From contig CAMOTT010000002.1 of the NCBI GenBank assembly GCA_946626015.1, positions 1 through 33,543 on the forward strand: DNA of 33,543 nt, in the 5' to 3' direction. Every line of letters begins with the position of its first letter. Position 1 is the stretch's first letter. The position numbers and the translations under genes were made by a program. Of this stretch, positions 31,100-33,543 are shown piece after piece. The notes under the pieces were generated by a model, which was not told where the DNA came from, did no database searches, and saw nothing but the letters and a program-made list of their open reading frames with translations. Source of the DNA: an uncultured Clostridia bacterium. Its GTDB lineage: Bacteria > Bacillota > Clostridia > Oscillospirales > Acutalibacteraceae.

Positions 31100-31792
31100 T
31101 TATTCTTCTCTCGGGTCAATGTACTTGGCGGCGTCTGCAAAGCGGCCGTAGCTGCCGGTGTTCTTTTTGTAGGCTTCGTCCGGGGTCATACCGTGACGGA
31201 TGTCCTCAAGGAACTTGCCCAGCTTTACGAACTCGTAACCGATTACCTGGTCGTCAGCGTCAAGAGCCATGCGCGTAACGTAGCCCTCCGCCATCTCCAT
31301 GTAACGGACGCCCTTTGCCTTTGTGCTGAACATTGTGCCAACCTGTGAGCGCAGACCCTTGCCCAGATCCTCAAGGCCGGCGCCGATAACAAGGCCGTCC
31401 TCGGAGAAAGCGGACTGAGTTCTGCCGTATACGAACTGGAGGAATATTTCACGCATAGCCACGTTGATGGCGTCGCACACAAGGTCTGTATTAAGGCACT
31501 CAAGGAGAGTTTTGCCGGGAAGGATCTCAGCGGCCATAGCTGCCGAATGGGTCATGCCGGAGCAGCCGATAGTTTCGACAAGAGCCTCCTCAACGATGCC
31601 GTTTTTGACGTTAAGCGTGAGCTTGCAGGTGCCCTGCTGGGGAGCGCACCAGCCGATACCGTGTGAAAGACCGGAAATGTCCTTTATTTCATACGGTTTT
31701 ACCCATTTGCCCTCTTCGGGTATGGGCGCCGGACCGTGATGGGGTCCTTTTGCGACGATGCACATATTTTCCACTTCGTGGGAGTAGTTCAT
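31100..31792 (-). CDS. NifU/IscU-like iron-sulfur scaffold-type protein
   Basis: 230 residues. The IscU/NifU N-terminal-like core covers about 50-125, with SHGIGWCAPQQGTCKLTLNVKNGIVEEALVETIGCSGMTHSAAMAAEIL: cysteines near 49, 56 and 76, the last in the GCxGM-type loop that binds clusters in IscU. LVCDAINVAMREIFLQFVYGRTQSAF follows, then a C-terminal extension of about 100 residues absent from ordinary IscU (GVRYMEMAEGYVTRMALDADDQVIGYEFVKLGKFLEDI). It is first of a two-gene operon with the GGGtGRT protein. AGGAGA lies 9 bases before the ATG. The extension makes the exact role uncertain. Confidence 0.85.
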   Translation of the reverse strand: MNYSHEVENMCIVAKGPHHGPAPIPEEGKWVKPYEIKDISGLSHGIGWCAPQQGTCKLTLNVKNGIVEEALVETIGCSGMTHSAAMAAEILPGKTLLECLNTDLVCDAINVAMREIFLQFVYGRTQSAFSEDGLVIGAGLEDLGKGLRSQVGTMFSTKAKGVRYMEMAEGYVTRMALDADDQVIGYEFVKLGKFLEDIRHGMTPDEAYKKNTGSYGRFADAAKYIDPREE

Positions 31793-31896
31793 AGATGTAT
31801 TCTCCTTTCGATTTTATAAGCAACGGGTAAAAACCCAATACTAAACAAATTTTAACACAAATCGACGGTATAGGCAATAGAAAATTGAGCCTGTTT

Positions 31897-32454
31897 TTAA
31901 AAAACAAAGCCCAATTCCTTGATCGTTTTGTTTATGTCATTGTAGACCGCTTCGTAAACGGATCTGCCAAGGGTTATATAATATTCATCCTCGTCTTTTC
32001 CGCAAAGGGAGGCGAACTGCGCGCCTATGTTGCGTGGAACGTCCACGCCCTTGCGCAGGATCAGATAATAGAAGGTGAAGGCCGCGCCGTCTGAGATGTT
32101 GTCGTAAAACTCTTTTGAGGTCTCCATAAGTCTGTTCGTCATCTCAGTGGTGGCGGCTGAGGAAAGGATGTTCACCGGCAGGGAAAAATCTATCGTGGTC
32201 ATGGCGGTGAAGATCATCAGCACGCGGAGCTGGTAAAGCGCGGACAAGGGCAAAGTCTTGTTGCCGATAAGAGCTCTTATTCCCGCGTTGTCCGGGTTGA
32301 GGGCGGACATACGCTCCCCCAGGAGCTTGGCGCGCTCCATGTTGCCGTTGGCGCGGTGGTGCTCGATATCCTGCGCCAAAAATTCGGGGTCGTCCGGCGT
32401 CAAATCCTTTGAACCGGTATAAATTTTAATATCTCTGTCATCTCCGGGACACAT
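31897..32454 (-). CDS. Unidentified protein (185 aa)
   Basis: No family is recognised. The N-terminal part (about 20-60: DDPEFLAQDIEHHRANGNMERAKLLGERMSALNPDNAGIRALIG) looks like one TPR-type helix pair. The middle (LYQLRVLMIFTAMTTIDFSLPVNILSSAATTEMTNRLM) is fairly hydrophobic but not a clear membrane span, and the C-terminal half is helical with several aromatics (AAFTFYYLILRKGVD, YYITLGRSVYEAVYNDINKTI). The Shine-Dalgarno is weak (GGTGAT, about 4 bases before the ATG), which suggests coupling to the PHP gene 21 bases upstream. The stop lies about 100 bases before the NifU-like gene. Confidence 0.75.
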   Translation of the reverse strand: MCPGDDRDIKIYTGSKDLTPDDPEFLAQDIEHHRANGNMERAKLLGERMSALNPDNAGIRALIGNKTLPLSALYQLRVLMIFTAMTTIDFSLPVNILSSAATTEMTNRLMETSKEFYDNISDGAAFTFYYLILRKGVDVPRNIGAQFASLCGKDEDEYYITLGRSVYEAVYNDINKTIKELGFVF

Positions 32455-32475
32455 AAAATCACCATGCTTACGGCG

Positions 32476-33354
32476 TCATTCCCTGGCGGAAGCAGCCGCT
32501 TCGCTTTCCTTTTGCTGTTTTCTGCGCATTTTGTTTTTGTATGAGATCAAAGCCTGAAGAACGGAATCCGGAACGCTGACCGAACCCACGGAGGTGGAAT
32601 TGTAGGAGTACATGCCGTGAAAATCGCTGCCTCCGGTCATCAGCAGGCCGTGCTTTTTTGCTGTTTGCTGGAGGGCGCGCTGCTGCTCCTCGTTTGCGCT
32701 GGGGTGCCAGACCTCGATGCCGTCCAGCCCAAGGCCGATGAGCCTGTTCATTACGTCTATGCTGTCATAAAGATAGGGGTGCGCCAGAACAGCTATGCCG
32801 CCGGCCTCATGTATTGCGCTGAGGATCTCTTCGGGATCGGGGAAGGTGCAGTCCACAAGGACGCCGTTTTCCTTATCCCTGAAAAGCCCCTCGTAAAAAT
32901 CGCCGTAGACCTTGTCTGTGATACCGCACTCCATGAGGGCGTGCATCATGTGCTGCTTATATATACAGGTTGAACCGGTGGCGCATTTAATTACAAGATC
33001 GGGGGTTATGGGAAACCTTTGCGCGAGCTTTAGCATCATATACTGGCTTGCCTTTTTGCGAGCCATGAGATTGCGGCGGCAGAGACCTTCGAGCCTGTCG
33101 GGATAGTCACACAAATAGCAGATCAAATGGACGCTTCTGCCGGTTTGGTGATCCGTGCAGGAAAGCTCCACGCCGGGTATAACGTTGACCCCGTGCCGTT
33201 CACCGATGATTTTACCCCTTATTGTGCCGGCAAGGCAGTCGTGATCCGTTATGGAGATAGCGGACAGACCTCTTTTTTTAGCCAGAACTATAAGATCATC
33301 AATACCGAGAGAACCGTCAGACAGCCTTGTATGACAGTGTAAATCGACAGCCAT
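32476..33354 (-). CDS. PHP-domain metal-dependent phosphoesterase (YciV/TrpH type)
   Basis: 292 residues of the PHP family in which members hydrolyse 3',5'-nucleoside bisphosphates or short RNA 5' ends with Mn. Metal ligands are visible in order: VDLHCHTRLSDGS (HxH, about 6-8), SITDHDCLAG (DH), PGVELSC (Glu), VLAHPYLYDSI (His), and GGSDFHGMY (DxH) near the C terminus. There is no signal peptide. The frame is open to 33483, but AGGAGG 10 bases before the ATG at 33354 (MAVDLHCH) decides the start. It is first of a two-gene unit with the 185-residue protein. Exact substrate is inferred only from the family. Confidence 0.9.
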   Translation of the reverse strand: MAVDLHCHTRLSDGSLGIDDLIVLAKKRGLSAISITDHDCLAGTIRGKIIGERHGVNVIPGVELSCTDHQTGRSVHLICYLCDYPDRLEGLCRRNLMARKKASQYMMLKLAQRFPITPDLVIKCATGSTCIYKQHMMHALMECGITDKVYGDFYEGLFRDKENGVLVDCTFPDPEEILSAIHEAGGIAVLAHPYLYDSIDVMNRLIGLGLDGIEVWHPSANEEQQRALQQTAKKHGLLMTGGSDFHGMYSYNSTSVGSVSVPDSVLQALISYKNKMRRKQQKESEAAASARE

Positions 33355-33393
33355 TTTGAATATCCCTCCTAAAACAAAAGCTGTTATTTTCAT

Positions 33394-33430
33394 CGCATAC
33401 GCAATTTTGCCGCAAAATATGCAATATGCG
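33394..33430 (-). repeat. Inverted repeat in the leader of the PHP gene
   Basis: CGCATA (33394-33399) and TATGCG (33425-33430) enclose a TTTTG-3-CAAAA inner stem. It lies between the promoter and the ribosome site; possible leader structure or operator. Confidence 0.4.
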
Positions 33431-33454
33431 GGCAAATTACATTCCAATGGTTTA

Positions 33455-33483
33455 ATTATAATACTCATTTTTTTAAAATGCAA
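33455..33483 (-). promoter_or_regulatory. Promoter of the PHP-domain gene
   Basis: On the minus strand: -35 TTGCAT (complement of 33478-33483), 17 bases, -10 TATAAT (complement of 33455-33460), about 100 bases before the ATG. The window ends 60 bases further on in AT-rich sequence with no gene recognised. Confidence 0.65.
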
Positions 33484-33543
33484 GATGTTTTGGTAAAAAA
33501 ATCAATAATTATCAGTATTTTTTAAAATTTCTTAAAAAAGCCC

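Noticed and set aside
33355..33483. 43-residue N-terminal extension of the PHP protein
   Set aside because: It would cover the promoter and the AGGAGG site; the PHP motif begins right after the ATG at 33354.
1..33543. CRISPR array, tRNA, rRNA or insertion sequence
   Set aside because: No regularly spaced repeats, no tRNA- or rRNA-like segments and no transposase frames were seen.

Overview
The window looks like chromosome from a Gram-positive anaerobe of class Clostridia, probably a gut Ruminococcaceae/Oscillospiraceae-type bacterium of moderate GC. This is inferred from strong AGGAGG Shine-Dalgarno sites, frequent GTG/TTG starts, a GlgC/GlgD pair, a B. subtilis-type thymidylate synthase, a lone ECF-type ThiT, a zinc-ribbon/kinase-like/PASTA protein, a TSCPD-domain protein and the NifU-like/GGGtGRT pair. 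No rRNA, tRNA, CRISPR array or insertion sequence was recognised.

Layout. (1) 1-460: 3' end of an unidentified gene and its terminator. (2) 512-4834, minus strand: arginine operon argC-argJ-argB-argD, with a TTGAAT-17-TATAAT promoter overlapped by ARG-box-like operators and a strong terminator after argD. (3) 4917-11487, minus: glycogen operon glgB-glgC-glgD-glgA, with a family 4 uracil-DNA glycosylase as last gene. (4) 11586-14444, minus: metallophosphoesterase, DUF4097-like membrane-anchored protein, thyA and folA. (5) 14444-15824, plus: three small unrecognised proteins and a TSCPD-domain protein. (6) 15948-17688, plus: ECF sigma factor and a membrane protein that is probably its regulator. 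(7) 17755-20932, plus: a zinc-ribbon/pseudokinase/PASTA receptor-like protein, then a cytoplasmic GH29 fucosidase. (8) 20955-23995, minus: TPP-riboswitch-controlled thiT, alr and an EamA-type transporter. (9) 24257-25120, plus: zinc-ribbon membrane protein. (10) 25190-27277, minus: a GH95/DUF5703-like glycosidase. (11) 27383-29952: an AT-rich accessory segment with overlapping opposite-strand small transcripts, a tight cluster of four unidentified genes (one broken by an in-frame stop) and a divergent XRE repressor. (12) 30018-33483, minus: the NifU-like/GGGtGRT pair, an unidentified protein and a PHP-domain phosphoesterase.

Most of the window is housekeeping metabolism: arginine, glycogen, thymidylate/folate, thiamine uptake and D-alanine. 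The parts most likely to hold undescribed biology are the sense/antisense small-transcript locus at 27.49-27.77 kb with the cluster beside it, the degenerate kinase-PASTA protein, the NifU-like/GGGtGRT pair, and the run of small proteins at 14.4-15.5 kb. Start codons were moved from the longest open frame wherever a Shine-Dalgarno site clearly favoured an internal start; each case is noted in its entry.
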